A DNA stretch of 64,000 bases, from assembly GCF_032854445.1 (NCBI RefSeq), contig NC_088297.1, positions 15,109,039-15,173,038 of the forward strand, given 5' to 3'. Shown here one piece after another: positions 1-12,081 of this stretch. The notes beneath the pieces are model-generated. The model had not been told where the DNA came from. It searched no databases and worked only from the letters and a program-made list of their open reading frames with translations. Each line of letters opens with the position of its first letter. Positions within the stretch are counted from its first letter, which is position 1. Position numbers and translations under genes: made by a program. This DNA comes from Liolophura sinensis. Its lineage: Eukaryota > Mollusca > Polyplacophora > Chitonida > Chitonidae.

Positions 1-3000
1 TCGCTGGCAAAGTCATGACACGAGGATAGCTTCTCCAAACCGACCATCTTGAAGTTTGTAGGGATAAGAGATGGTCGGGCATTCCGTCTGAGATAAATCC
101 GGTCAAAACGGAAACGCGTTTCCTTGGCAACCTTGACATGGTTTAGCTGACCTTGCCAATAGTCCCACGTGTACTGGTGCTCAGGTCGACTTCCAGTGAT
201 CTCCCAAAGGTCAAGAATATTGTCTGGCAATCCGCCGACATCGGTTATCTGTGGATTAAAAGTTTGCGATAAAATATATAATACCAATTTTTTAGTTACC
301 CGTTCAGATATATTTCTTTAGTTGTTTGGGGTTTAACGTCGCACTTCGTTTGTACGGCGGCCGTGAGTTTCTTTGGAGGAGAGGAACCGAGAGTGACGGG
401 GTAAACCACCGTCCTGTAGCAAGTTAAGCCCCAGTTACACCTGACCTAAGACTACCAACGACCTCTACTATTCATTGAAATCTTCTTATCGTGGTCACTG
501 GCGCCAGAATGTTTTTTTGCCAAGAAATTGTTTGCTGTGACATTTAAAACGAACGTATCGACTCTCGCAGGACTCCATTATGCAACGTAGTCACGTGATT
601 TCATGAAATCCAAAGTGTCAACGATTTTTCTCTGCCAGATTGTAGTTGTGGCTTGGCCTTTACTGGCGAACCACGTGACATTTACCTATTGGTGGAAGTC
701 AAGCGTTCTCCAACTTAATTCATATTACTTTCTCGCAATGGTAAATAAAATGTTCGCTCAGTAGTTAGGCTCACTATAAATCAGCTATTGTGGTTTCACC
801 ACACTCAAAAAATTGTCCACCACACTCAAAAAATTAATATGTTAAATTTTTAACAGAAAGTATGTTGTCTGAGTGATGTTAGAATGTATTCTGCTAATGC
901 AACAGGTTATTCTGTTAATTCAACATAAAGATTCTATTAGACTATAGGAATGTTATGCTGAACATGACAGAGTATTGTGTTATAAGAACAGAATGTATTC
1001 TAGCATCACACAAACAACAGACTTCCTGTTAAAGATAACAGATTAATTTTTGAGTGCAGATTTTCACATTTTAGGTCAATAATCCAGGAGATACGGTAGC
1101 ATGTAAGCAGTGTGGTCGGTAATCACAGTTCACGCTCTATGGTGATGCCAATGGTGGACACACTCGGTACTGAGTGCTGTGCACTGTGATTACCGACCAC
1201 TTCTGTTTTGGGTTTGTGTTTTTTTTAGTAGATATTCAACACAATATCACACTGGTCAAATACATTCTTTACCATCGCTCAGGCAACTTTCTGTTAAATT
1301 TATGTTTCAGGTTTAAAAAAGCATATTTCAGGTTTTCCACGATTTTTGCTCATGGAGCAGACAAGATTTCCACGCCTAATGATCGATGTTTACTTGCTTC
1401 TTTATCGCGAATATTCAGATCTCCGCCAAAGATGACAGCTCTGTCTTTGTCCACATTCTCCATTGCCTGTAAAGCCACCAGTAGCTGCTTCTTTCGCTCC
1501 TCGTCATGCGAATCCATGCTCTCGAGATGTGACGTCATAAGATAGCACTGCACGTTGTTCACGATACACTGAAATATGCAAAAGATATTTTTACTTATTT
1601 ATTTGTTTGATTTGTGTTTAATGCTGTATTTAAGAATCTTACCTATACGACCGTGGTCAAGTCACTGGCGCCAGAAAACAAAATGACTGAAAAACAAAAC
1701 GATGTGTCTGGAGTAAAGCATGCACTGGCTTTTGTTAGGTACCTGACAAAAACTTTCCTGGATTTTTCACTTACATGTTGTCGGCCAGTTTATCATGTGG
1801 ATAAACCAGGTATTTCCTGAGAAAACCTGTGATCTTTGCTACTTACCTGACAAACTTCCGGAATTTGTCGGCGGTCAGGTTTTCGGGTGTAAAAACTTAT
1901 AGTGATCTCGCGTCACGCTTTGGTATTCGAAGCCTCAAGAACCATACGAGAGCAATAACACGAATACATCTAAGGACAACTATGAATCTAGAGTCTTGAA
2001 AATTCAGACTCGTGAAGCGAAATGGATCCACCTTAATAACTGTGTAAGGGCAGGCAAATTTTTACAAAATCGTTTCTATAGAGTACTAAAGGGAACTTTC
2101 GTGTTCGGATTCTTTTCGCCAGAGTCCTACTGTAACAACAGTCCTACTGTATCATGTTTCATGTCAAAAATATGAGGTTAGTTTTACTGACATTATCTTA
2201 CCGATCATCTGTTTCACTATGTTCTTTAGCTGGAAATAACAACAGTTGTGTACAGTACAGCCGGATCCTAACCAATAATCTTTTTCCGATGACCAATCTT
2301 ATAATAAATGTAATAAAAAATAGTTGCCTAACATATTTGACAGGTCATTTTGTACAAATTGCCTTTAGCAATCAAAGGTTTGGGCGGAGTTTCCTTACCT
2401 TGACAGTCTGCAGCTTTCTGGCCATGACGCTGGTCGGGAAGGGATGGACCACGTGCTCCTCAACTGTCACACAACTCTTCCTCAACAAAATGGCGGTGAA
2501 GTAGTCCTTATCACTGGCCTGTAAGACTGTATAGTGGGGGCACTCCTTCTTCAACATTAAGAACGTCTGACGAATAACTTCCTGTAGAAACACAACTTCC
2601 GGATGTTCTCTGCGCAGAATGAAAGGCAACAAAAGAATTATGCTTATGTACTGTTCAAATATCACATTCAGTTATTGGGAATATGACTAAAATATAGATA
2701 TGCGTTCAAAAGCTAGGTGTATTTATTTATTTATTTATTTAATTGGAGTTTTGCGCCGTGATCAAAAATATTTCACTTGTACGAATTATTGTGACGTGAA
2801 ACTGGGCCGAGCCCGAAGGAAACCTACGAGCACCCGCAGATTTCTGGCAAACCTTTCCACGTATATAAAAGCAGAGTGCGGAAGGGCCATATGTCAACCA
2901 TGTCTTGCTTAAAGTCACTTATATTGCCTATGCCTAGACCTTTGTTACCTTCCCTGGTCTGACAACATGGGGTCTAGTACTGATTATCTCCATTGCGCAA

Positions 3001-4235
3001 CTTGCCCCTGTTTCATTGGCTGAGAATTTCTCAGGGCTGTGGCGCTGGATTCAAAAGTAAGAACGGCTTGGGAGAGCGCGATCACTTGAGAATTCTCCTG
3101 ACAGAAGCTTTACTGTGCTATAATACCACCTCTGAAAGGACAGCGCATCTCGTTTTCACAGTGAGGAAATTCCTTAATGGTTTGACACGTGACGGATATG
3201 TCGGCCTGTGTGAACATGACCGGCAACAAAACCATGGCAACTCCACGAGATGTAACAGAGGCAGTTCTCTCCTCCCCAGTTTGGGAATAATTTCGAAAAT
3301 GAGAGATTTTCCGATTCCCGGCGTACGGCGCAATGTTATCCAAACACAGCCTCTCTACCGACAATCCGCCAGTGTTGGTTGAAAGAAAATAAATTCTGCT
3401 TGTCTTTCTCTATTAATGCGCGACAGATTTATTGTCGTTAGGACAGATGCTAGGCCACGGGGGGGATGAATCTGATAGCTATACTACCAGTACTATCCGT
3501 ACGCCGTACAGCCATGTCAGTGAGGAATTCCTCACGAAAGCAAAGCTGTCGTGATTTCAAGAGAGATTTGCCAACAGCCAATCAGAGAGCTACCTCCGAA
3601 ACAATGGCGGTGATGTGTACTTGAGCCTATATGTCAATCGGATCAAGCGTCTGGACTATGAGGATTAGAGATTAAGCCAACCTGCACCGCTTAACACTGG
3701 GTTTTTAGGAACGATTATTTTATCATAGGACGATATTCACTCTGTTTTCCATAAGCGCCTATTTGCTCGCAGAGATCTGTTACTCCAACGAGTAAAATCC
3801 CACAACTTTCACGTGATCTCGTCGGAAAAAAAGACTGAAGTGGAGCGGAACATTTTCAAATCAACACAAATTTATTGTGTTTTAGATATTTTGGTGATAA
3901 TTAAAACCCGTTACTCTTAATTATCTTTACTTGCAATCACATTTGTTTATTTGAATGTTGATTTATTTCGTATTCAAGAATATTTCACTTACACGACGGA
4001 GGACAGCATTATGGTACGTGATGATAATAACAGCGATATGATACCGATAATAACTCAAACGTTGATTGGTTGTTTACATTTATTACTCGGCACTTACGTG
4101 TTGATGACGTCACACACGGCCAGTGTTCTCAGCCTGAGGTTTTTGCTCTGTAGTCCGTTAATGTTCCAGCAGATAAGTTTCATGGTATACCTGGACGCAC
4201 GCTGGCGCTCTTCATATCGACGGATCGACATTGTT
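1..4235 (-). CDS. TDP2: Tyrosyl-DNA phosphodiesterase 2 (partial; four exons)
   Basis: TDP2 removes trapped topoisomerase II peptides from 5' DNA ends in the nucleus; it belongs to the Mg-dependent endonuclease/exonuclease/phosphatase fold. Exons on the minus strand: 4098-4235, 2399-2609, 1394-1568 (or 1374-1568) and 1-248. Motifs in order: WNINGL (catalytic Asn loop), VVFLQEV (metal-binding Glu), LMTSHLES, GGDLNIRD (catalytic Asp and Asn), QYTWD and FRFDRIYLR. Translation stops at FAS plus part of the next codon, just before the expected SDHWGL motif with the last catalytic His, so the 3' end lies outside the window. The first exon shown starts at a CTCACAG acceptor four bases before an ATG (4229-4231); a 5' exon may lie further right, and no UBA domain was found. 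Exon junctions 1/2 and 2/3 are phase-consistent. The junction into the last exon is not with the best-looking donor (see findings). Identity is very likely; intactness is less sure. Confidence 0.9.
823..1056. mobile_element. MITE-like inverted-repeat element (family 1)
   Basis: The left end CACTCAAAAAATTAATATG and the right end ...ATTAATTTTTGAGTG are inverted repeats. The match continues inward for about 70 bp through AACAGAAAGTATGTTGTCTG and GATGTTAGAATGTATTCTG, whose complements appear near 1000. No coding capacity. The tip (CCACACTCAAAAAATT) is duplicated just outside the left end at 800-815. Confidence 0.75.
2715..2872 (-). mobile_element. SINE-1, tail and middle, in a TDP2 intron
   Basis: SINE-1 has a tRNA-like head, a middle with CCTGCGGATGGTCGTGGG, and a conserved tail ending in an (AAAT)n run. 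Here the tail and middle remain; the head is gone. Confidence 0.75.
3940..4018 (-). mobile_element. SINE-1 tail fragment
   Basis: CAAGAATATTTCACTTACAC, GACGGAGGACAGCATTATGG; partial and diverged. Confidence 0.5.
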
Positions 4236-4961
4236 CTGTGAGACAAACCAACAGAAAATAAATAAATAACAAAAATCAACAAAAACAGATTAAAAAGAAA
4301 AAATGCACCTACCTCACGATACAGATAGCTAATTAACATAATCCAGAATGACCAATGAAATCAACCGAACCATCGTAAGTCGGAACATGTTCACGTTGTG
4401 AAGTTACTGTGGCTGATCCAGGTTCGTTAATGTGGAAACTATCTATGCTTCCCTTGTGAGCGATCGATGCATTGCTGAGGCAGTATTTTTTTATTAGCTG
4501 GAAACGTAGGACTCGGTATTCGACACTATCCACAATATACGTTATGTTTATATTAATGAAGAAACATCTACCCGTTGACCAATTGAAATTTTTGCTCCAC
4601 TGTCAAGATATTTTTCTCGTAAGAAGAGTTTATTGGCTGGCAAGGATTACGTCACAAGTTACGCGAATCAGAAAACCAGGCAGGCGTCTGTCGACAGAGC
4701 ATAGTATCGACAGATTCGAATGGCCTGTCGTGGAAAGATTAACCCTGCCTCTGTTGTTGATATTTTATACGCATGATCTGATTCAGTGAATTCATTCATG
4801 CGTGTGGCGACCGCACGAAAAATTGCTGTAGCCAGAAATACGCTAGATATGTGGAATAGGTTGACTATTTGTCACGTAGTCAAAATATGACTTTTGAAAA
4901 TATTTGAAAATAGCCATACACTAATCAGTCTATCATGAAGAAGATACATGTATAGGCCTAG

Positions 4962-5192
4962 AGGTGGCTAGCGTGCCAGCGAGGCGCAGTGACCTCGGAT
5001 CGTCTCACTAATGAGGTCGATGTCAGTCCAATTCACACCGATTTCCTCCACGTGGAAAGGACCGATAGCAACTTGCGGATGGTCGTGGTTTCCCCCCCAC
5101 CATTATGCTGGCCAACGTCGTTTATGTGAAATATCCTTGAGTAGGGCGATGAAACACCAATCAAATAAATAAATAAATAAATAAATAAATAA
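4962..5192 (+). mobile_element. SINE-1, near full length
   Basis: Degraded head (GAGGTGGCTAGCGTGCCAGC), body and (AAAT)8-like tail. Confidence 0.8.
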
Positions 5193-5490
5193 ACATACAT
5201 GTGACCACCGTGGTATATATTCTGTACGAAGCAAAAAGTTGAGTTTATAATGAAGACACCGATACAGCCACTTATATAAAAGCAGCGTCTTAACAAATCT
5301 AGAAGTAATTGCCAGCGTGGATATATTCGCGTTCTGCACCCACTACATCTACCCTTCACTGCTATACAGTGTAGCGGGCAACTTGCGTACCCAATTACAC
5401 CTGGCCTAACCCTCTTCGCGTGTCGCGTCAAATATTTTCAATTGACGCTGTACAAAACATCCGGGACGTATAGGTTGATCAGTTATTGAC

Positions 5491-5735
5491 TCGATTTATT
5501 TGTTTGTTTGGTGTTTTACGCCGTCCTCAAGAATATTTCACTTGCAAGACGACGGCAAGCATTATGGTGGGGGGCCAACCCACGGCCATCCACAGGTTGC
5601 TGAAAGTCCTTCCCGCTAACTGCCAGAGAAGAAGCCAGAATGAGCTGGACTTGAACTCACAGCGACCGCATTGGTGAAAGGCACCGGGGTCATTATGCTG
5701 CGCTAGTGTGCGAATCAACTGAGCTACGGAGACTC
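5491..5735 (-). mobile_element. SINE-1, full length
   Basis: Tail to head, including box B (GGACTTGAACTCACAG, reverse) and box A (AACTGAGCTACGGAG, reverse). Confidence 0.88.
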
Positions 5736-6018
5736 CGGTTGAATAGAGCTAAATGTAATACACACACTGAGGGTGAAATATTCATTCGTTTATAAATCGG
5801 CGTTTGAATATTGCTCATTTATGCACATAATCAAGTTTCAAGTTACTTTACTGCCTTTTGTGATGAATACAATATTGCTTTCACAACTGAATTTAGTGCA
5901 TGGCACGTATAGTATAGATATCTACAGTCCCTTTCATAAGGTTTCTGAAGCTATCTAGGTGATACGTATTACAGACGTATATTGCCAAAGTAAGTGTATG
6001 TGTATGTTTGGGTTTTTA

Positions 6019-6262
6019 ACAAATTAACCTGTTCATTTTAACTTAGAGTCTGTTGTCTGAGTGATGCTAGATTGCGTTCTGTTAAGACAATAACAATATT
6101 AATACTGCATGTGTTATATTCAACTGTTAGTTTTAATATAATCTCTATGATGATTTAATAGAATATATGTGTTATATTTAACGAAATAACTTGTCGCAAT
6201 AGCAAAATACATTCTAACATCACACAGAAAACAGATTTTTTGTTAGAATTAAGTTTTGAGTG
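6019..6262. mobile_element. MITE-like element, family 1
   Basis: It shares AGTCTGTTGTCTGAGTGATG near the left end and AAGTTTTGAGTG at the right end, with the same internal AT-rich layout as the copy at 823-1056. The ends are more diverged. Confidence 0.65.
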
Positions 6263-6659
6263 AACTTAGCAATTTTTAAGTCATAGTCCGTACAGTCAAA
6301 TTCGACCACGTTTCACTCCTAGGTCCTCACATCGACAATAAAGAATGTTGTCTACTTCTTATATTCATCCATATATTCATATTAACACCCTTTTCGCATG
6401 GTAAATCGTACCAAAATAAATGCTAAAAATATAGAAAAACGCAGGCAAATTCTGTTAGCAAACCGGTTTCCTTGAAGCCACAAAGGGTTCGATAGCTACA
6501 CCGTACTGGTGTCACGGGTGAATACACTTTCCCTACTGTTACTTTAGTAAATGTGTCAATTTCAACTCCGCTTAACGACTTGAACGAATGTAAATCAAAG
6601 GTCGTAAAATAATAACCAAATAAAGGAATAAGTAAATTAACAGAATCAATCACTTTGCA

Positions 6660-6812
6660 TGTTATTTATTTATTTGATTGGTGTTTACGCTGTACGTAAG
6701 ACTATATCACTCATACCACTCATACCAGAATTATGGTGGGAGGTAACTGGGCAGAGCACGGAGGAAACCAACGACCATCCGCATGTTGCTGACAGACCTT
6801 CCCACCCATCTA
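6660..6812 (-). mobile_element. SINE-1, tail and middle
   Basis: GATTGGTGTTTACGCTGTAC through CATCCGCATGTTGCTGACAG; head missing. Confidence 0.75.
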
Positions 6813-7451
6813 AAATGTGCCTTTCCCCGAAGTAATTTGGGCCTATGTTGTCCATTGTTGATTCCTATCTTGCAGATGACGTTTTGTTAGCTATTTTGTA
6901 CCGTATTACATCTACTCATGTTTTGGAGACTAACGGCTAATCCCGCTTGCAGTACACGATTGCTTGATGGATCCTAGCATCTGTTTGTCATGCCACCATT
7001 TCGAGAGCTTATCGTCACCGAAGGGCAAAAGTAGCAGGGATGCCATGCTGATCGGCGGCAAAGTTGTTGCACAAAGATAGTCTTATGGCAGAAAGCAAAT
7101 TAGGTATTTCCACTGATTTTCTTAACTACCATGTACAACTTACGTATCTTCCTTCAGGATGCACACCACAGCATATCCTCACTCTGTATTGGCCTAGAAA
7201 AACCAAGCCTAGATATGTTTTAAGCCAAGGTTAGATTTTACGTTGTGTCTAGCTGTATGGGGCATTGCTGCTGAGAAGACTATTCAACTGCACGTGATGA
7301 ATGCCTTTTGACAAGTCACTTGCCTAGTCCTTTTGTCACGTGTCGTGTTACCAACATAATTCTTTATCATACAAATGCCGAGGCGTCTAACAATATTACA
7401 AAGGTGTCTATATTTAACTGTATGTTAAATATAGCTGTATGTTAAATATAG

Positions 7452-7611
7452 CCTTCTCCGACCGTAAATGGGAAGGTCTGTCAGCAACCCTGCGGATGAT
7501 CGTGGGTTTTCGCCCGGTTCTGCCCGGTTTCCTCCCACCATAATGCTGACTGCCGTCGTATAAGTGAAATATTCTTGAGTACGGCATAAAACACCAATCA
7601 AATAAATAAAA
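7452..7611 (+). mobile_element. SINE-1, middle and tail
   Basis: CTTCTCCGACCGTAAATGGG to CACCAATCAAATAAATAAA; 35 bp upstream of a SINE-2. Confidence 0.82.
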
Positions 7612-7645
7612 AAAATACCCCCTATGTCTATATGAATGAACTTCC

Positions 7646-8003
7646 GGCCCCGATAGCACAACTGGTAGTGGTAGAGCGTCCACTTCGGGAGCGGTAGATC
7701 CAGGGTCAATCCTGGGTCGAGTCACGCCTAAGACTTCAAAAGAGGAAGTTGTAACTTCCTCGCTTGGCGTTCAGCATGAAGGTGGAAAGTGCAACGACTG
7801 GTTGACCCGTATCAGTATAATGACTCTGGCGGGGCAGCTTACTTGCCTTCGGTAAGGCGTCTCATTGAAGCAGCACTGGATAAAAGAGCAGTGGAAATCC
7901 GTCCTGCAATACGGAGGAACATTATATGCGCTCTAAGGATTTCTTCGTCGTCACATGACTGAATAATTGTTAAGTACGACGTTAAACCCCAAGTACCCAA
8001 TCA
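7646..8003 (+). mobile_element. SINE-2 copy, near full length
   Basis: The tRNA-like head is GGCCCCGATAGCACAACTGG with box B GGGTCAATCCTGG. The body has CAGTATAATGACTCTGG and TCGTCGTCACATGACTGAA, and the end is AAGTACGACGTTAAACCCC. Confidence 0.75.
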
Positions 8004-8082
8004 CTATATGAATGAATCTCCATGTACAAATAAAGCCTCAGTCTATACGTTATTTGCATTCAGTTACTTATCATTTTATATT

Positions 8083-8200
8083 AATTTATTTCACTGGAGT
8101 TTTACAACGTACTCAAGAATATTTAACTTATACTACGGCGGCCAGCATCATGGTGGGAGGAAACCGTGCAGAGCCCGGGGAAAACCCACGACCAATCTAT
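8083..8200 (-). mobile_element. SINE-1, tail and middle
   Basis: CAAGAATATTTAACTTATAC to GGGGAAAACCCACGACCA. Confidence 0.72.
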
Positions 8201-8577
8201 GATAAATCTCCAGTGCTACAATACAGCATGCAATGGTTTTCATTAATTTAATTTACTCTCCGCTTCTTGCACAAGAATGTCTGCAGTGATTAAATGTAGT
8301 TATATTCTCCAAGACCATCTTGTTTCAGTTTCACTAATGTCTAGTGGAGACAGATGAACCAGTAAGAGGAGACAAATGAACCAGTGACAGATTAGAACTC
8401 ATGTCGTCACAAATCGCATGACTATACATGTAAATAATGTATAATTACCTGAACTAGAATGTAACAGGCGAATTAAAAAATAAAACTCAGAGTAAAACAA
8501 GGAGTTGTCCTTGTTTAGTGTTGGAGATCATTGTTGACCGTTAGAATGTAACTCTTATCCCTCGAGGCTACATTTTC

Positions 8578-8770
8578 TATTTACTATTTATTTGATTGTT
8601 GTTTTACGCCAAAATCAAGAATTTCTCATGCATGCAGTCTGTCTTAAGCAAGGGCGAATCCAGGAGGAAACCGGGCAGAGCCCGAGGAAAACCAATGACC
8701 ACGGTGAATATATAAGTTTGCTGTCTAAGGCTGGGTTTGAACCCCAGTCATTTGTGCTAGCGATATTAAA
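8578..8770 (-). mobile_element. SINE-1, diverged
   Basis: GATTGTTGTTTTACGCCAAA, AAACCGGGCAGAGCCCGAGG; the box B region is weak (TTTGAACCCCAGTC). Confidence 0.6.
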
Positions 8771-8894
8771 AGGATGGCACAGGTATTTGTGATGATGTCT
8801 CCTATATAAGTCTACATCATCCTTGAGGAAGCTCCGCTGGCCTAATGCTCAGGGCGTGTTGGGTCACAATAAAGACTAAAAATGGTATTCACTT

Positions 8895-9110
8895 GACACT
8901 GAGGGGTTAGAGCAAGGAGCAGTGTGACCGTGTCGGGTGTCATATCTGGTGTCATGAATATTATACTTTAGTGTTGGTAGTACTTTGGCAGCATGGATTG
9001 AATCAAGACAAGAAGACAGTATATGTACACACTCCTAATGACTCCTCGTTGCCATATGACTGAAAAAGTACAACTTAAAATCCCAAACATCCATACATAC
9101 ATCCGTGCAC
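8895..9110 (+). mobile_element. SINE-2 fragment
   Basis: It holds GGTTAGAGCAAGGAGCAG, the TGTCATATCTGGTGTC block, ACTCCTCGTTGCCATATGAC and a (CATA)-rich tail. The head is lost. Confidence 0.65.
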
Positions 9111-9150
9111 CCATACATATATCCATCCATCAACCTAGAACATCCCTTTT

Positions 9151-9425
9151 ATTCATTGTGACGTCATGCAGCTGGATTATTGCTCTGAGTGGTTATTCAT
9201 GGTGACGTCATGCAGCTGGCCAAGTGCTCTGAGAGGTTATTAATGGTGACGTCATGCAGTTGACCTAGTGCTCTAGGGCCGCTTGCACAAAGCGATCGAA
9301 GGCTAAGTTGATTGTAACTGCCATGGTGATATATGTTGAAGACATACGTTGCCAACGTAGCCTACGATTGCTTTGTGCAAAAGGCCCGAGGGCGGTTACT
9401 CATGGTGACATCATGCAGACGAGTT
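9151..9425 (+). repeat. 44-bp tandem repeat carrying TGACGTCA, 3-4 copies
   Basis: Units start at 9151, 9195 and 9239, each with GTGACGTCATGCAG and a GTGCTCT-like end. A fourth, with GACATCATGCAG, follows the inserted MITE at about 9395. Confidence 0.8.
9276..9387. mobile_element. Short MITE with ~35-bp terminal inverted repeats (family 2)
   Basis: 112 bp. The left end is GGGCCGCTTGCACAAAGCG and the complement of the right end is GGGCCTTTTGCACAAAGCA; the match extends through GGCTAAGTTG / GGCTACGTTG. It interrupts the 44-bp tandem repeat around it. Confidence 0.78.
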
Positions 9426-10146
9426 TGATAGTTTACAGCGACAATGTTGTGCACGTCATGTAGGCCTACACGTAAGCTAACGATCATTATGTACAAATAT
9501 GTCAATGAGTTCAATTTCATTAACGTAATGGGAACTGTTAGGTGTTTTCTTCATAATGTGAAACAGTATTCATAGACAACAGTAGTCAAATTAGTTTTAC
9601 TAATTTCCTTGATTAGAAATAAAGATTTGTCTCGGAAGTTCAATATGCAAACCCAAACTCAAGACACGGCTTGCTCGTACTTGCATGAGAGCGGTCTCAC
9701 ACCATCTTTGTAGCGTAGCATAATTTTTACATGGTGAGATTAAGTGCTTATGGTATGAAAGTGATTCAATGGTTTTGTAGTATATACACGTCATATGCAG
9801 TTAAAGGGCAGGTAACTCTAGGTCATATAAAATTTTATTACAGATAACGTTCCAGGCTCTATTGTCACAAATGTTTTATAAGAAAACATTTATTGTACTT
9901 AACTGTAAAATGGTTCTTGCTTGTTGCCGTACCTGTCGCCATCTTCCCGTATGATACCGGCTCACACAGAGATGCATTTTGTTTGTCTCTTCCTCAGGCC
10001 TATACTACACGAATAAAGAAGACTTTGACCAGACCTACTTTGTTGAATTATTCCGAGTCTTACAGTATCAGGAACAGATACAGTTCTAATGTTTGGTTCA
10101 TCAGGTATAGCATCTAAATGTTAAACACCATTCATTTCAAGTATTG

Positions 10147-10290
10147 CTCGGGTTACTGCTGTTCTATGTATTTATCTGATTGGTGTTTTACGCCGTACTC
10201 AAGAATATTTCACTCATACCACGGCAGTCAGCGTTAAACCGGGTAGAACCCGTGGGACACCTACGACCTTGCTGTCAGGCCTTCACTACA
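10147..10290 (-). mobile_element. SINE-1, tail and middle
   Basis: GATTGGTGTTTTACGCCGTA to CTTGCTGTCAGGCCTTC, with a small internal deletion. Confidence 0.72.
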
Positions 10291-10654
10291 CTTCTAAAAT
10301 TAATCCAAAGATGTTTTATTCTTTTTTTGTTAAGATTATTTACGTCTTACTTGTCTCCATGTTCCGGACGACAGCGATAATTGTCTTCATCTTCCATAAA
10401 AATGCCTTCCCAAGCTGGAAAATTCCGTAACGGCAACTGACATAGAGGTACACGTATTACCTTATATAAACGCACTGTCAGGTTTTCTGCTTCTCTAGAC
10501 TATAAGGTATACGGATTCCAATCTATTAATGCACGCTATGAAGTTATAGTTCATCTACCTCTATAACATACTGGTATCAAGATGACAAAAATTGCACGTT
10601 CAGTATGACGTCATGGTGCATGTGACCTAACAGGCATATCATTATCAACTTGGG

Positions 10655-10870
10655 AGCAGACGCCGAGAGACCTTGGATCAATCCCGGATCGGGACATACC
10701 GGAAACTTTATAAATTATACTTGTTGTTGCTACGCTCAGTACTCAGTGCTAAGAGGTTAGAGCAAGGAAACAAGAATGGTTGGCCCGGTGTCAGTATAAT
10801 GTGATTGTGTAAGGTGTCATGTCTGGTGTCTTCGGAATGATACTTCAGTGGCGATAGAAATTTCGCGAAA
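10655..10870 (+). mobile_element. SINE-2 fragment
   Basis: Box B-like GGATCAATCCCGGATC is followed by GCTAAGAGGTTAGAGCAAGG, GCCCGGTGTCAGTATAATG and GTCATGTCTGGTGTCTTC. The 3' tail is missing. Confidence 0.65.
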
Positions 10871-11137
10871 TGAACTCGTCCTGTCACAAGACGCGGTTGT
10901 TGATAATAAAATATGTATCTCAGTTGCGTTTTGATTGCAACTGTTCAAATATCCAACGTGGCGATCTAATTCAACACGATGAATACACGCCTATATACCC
11001 CAGATTAAACGGAATTAGCAAGACAACCATGAAGCAGACCGCCAGAGATTCTGGACGCTCTGTCCAGATTTACTTACAAGAGAATTATACTCACTATAGG
11101 GCGAGACATCTACATGCAATATTGCACGTATGTCCTA

Positions 11138-11182
11138 AAATCCAAAGCATACATGCATACATGCATACATGCATACATGCAT
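11138..11182 (+). repeat. CATACATG microsatellite
   Basis: CATACATGCATACATGC repeats; similar GTATGTATG runs occur at 11670-11720. Confidence 0.85.
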
Positions 11183-12081
11183 TCACCCTGGAAATATGTA
11201 CTCAGAGGTTACAATATTTACCATGCGGCCCATCTTTTATATTGTGCCCTTGCCTGAATCAGAATTCTCCTGGTGGACTAAGAGTTCTCGAGGCTTGGTC
11301 CGTGAGCATTGTTTATTTTAAATGTGATGAAAAACTCAGCGTTTGGATATTTTAATAAAGTGACGCCTCACAGTTAGCAATTAACATCAGCGTATTTTTT
11401 TAACTTAATTCTACCTAAACCCATAAGCCAAGGTGGTAGAGTGCAATTCAGTTAGAGTTTTATTTTAACTGAAGTAAACTGACAAAAAGCCGGATTGTAT
11501 AGGTAAAATTTAACCATTTACCAAGGCTATTTTGGATTTCGGATTCTAGGTGTCACTCAGTTACGGACATTTTTCTCTTCTGTGAATCCAAGAGCAGGCG
11601 GCAGTGTACACGCAGGCGGCTGGTCTACACGCAGGTGGCTGGTGTGGACACGCAAGCGGCATTATGTGTGCATGTATGTTTGTATGTATGCATGTATGGA
11701 TGTATGTATGTATGTATGCTCTGGGTTTTACGTCGTAAGCGTGTTTGTTTTGCTGAAACACATATTCCTACGTTACAATTTAATTCCCGAGTGTACAAAC
11801 CTGACTAAATCACTCTTAGTGTAAAATACGTCATTTTTTGTGGGCAACACCATTCAGGCGGGTCGCTTTACACTTTACAACTGTAACACATTTCTACAAT
11901 TACAACACATTTCCACAATTGCACCAGGCTGTGGAGACCCAGACAATGTACACGAAAGAGTCCCTAAGTGAAGGGCTAGTCCTGGTTTTAGACATGTCCG
12001 CTTCGTGCGGTTCTGGAGCAACAGGCGAAGTCCTGGTATGGGGTTCTAGGTCCTTGCGCGAAAGTCCTCCGGATAATGAAT

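Noticed and set aside
2993-3382. ORFs on both strands around 3.1-3.4 kb
   Set aside because: They lie inside a TDP2 intron, overlap on opposite strands and show no family motif.
11085-11106. Functional phage promoter
   Set aside because: Upstream specificity bases differ, and there is no phage context in an animal genome.
10870-11355. 161-residue plus-strand ORF
   Set aside because: It runs through a CATACATG microsatellite; no motif recognised and no splice or start support.
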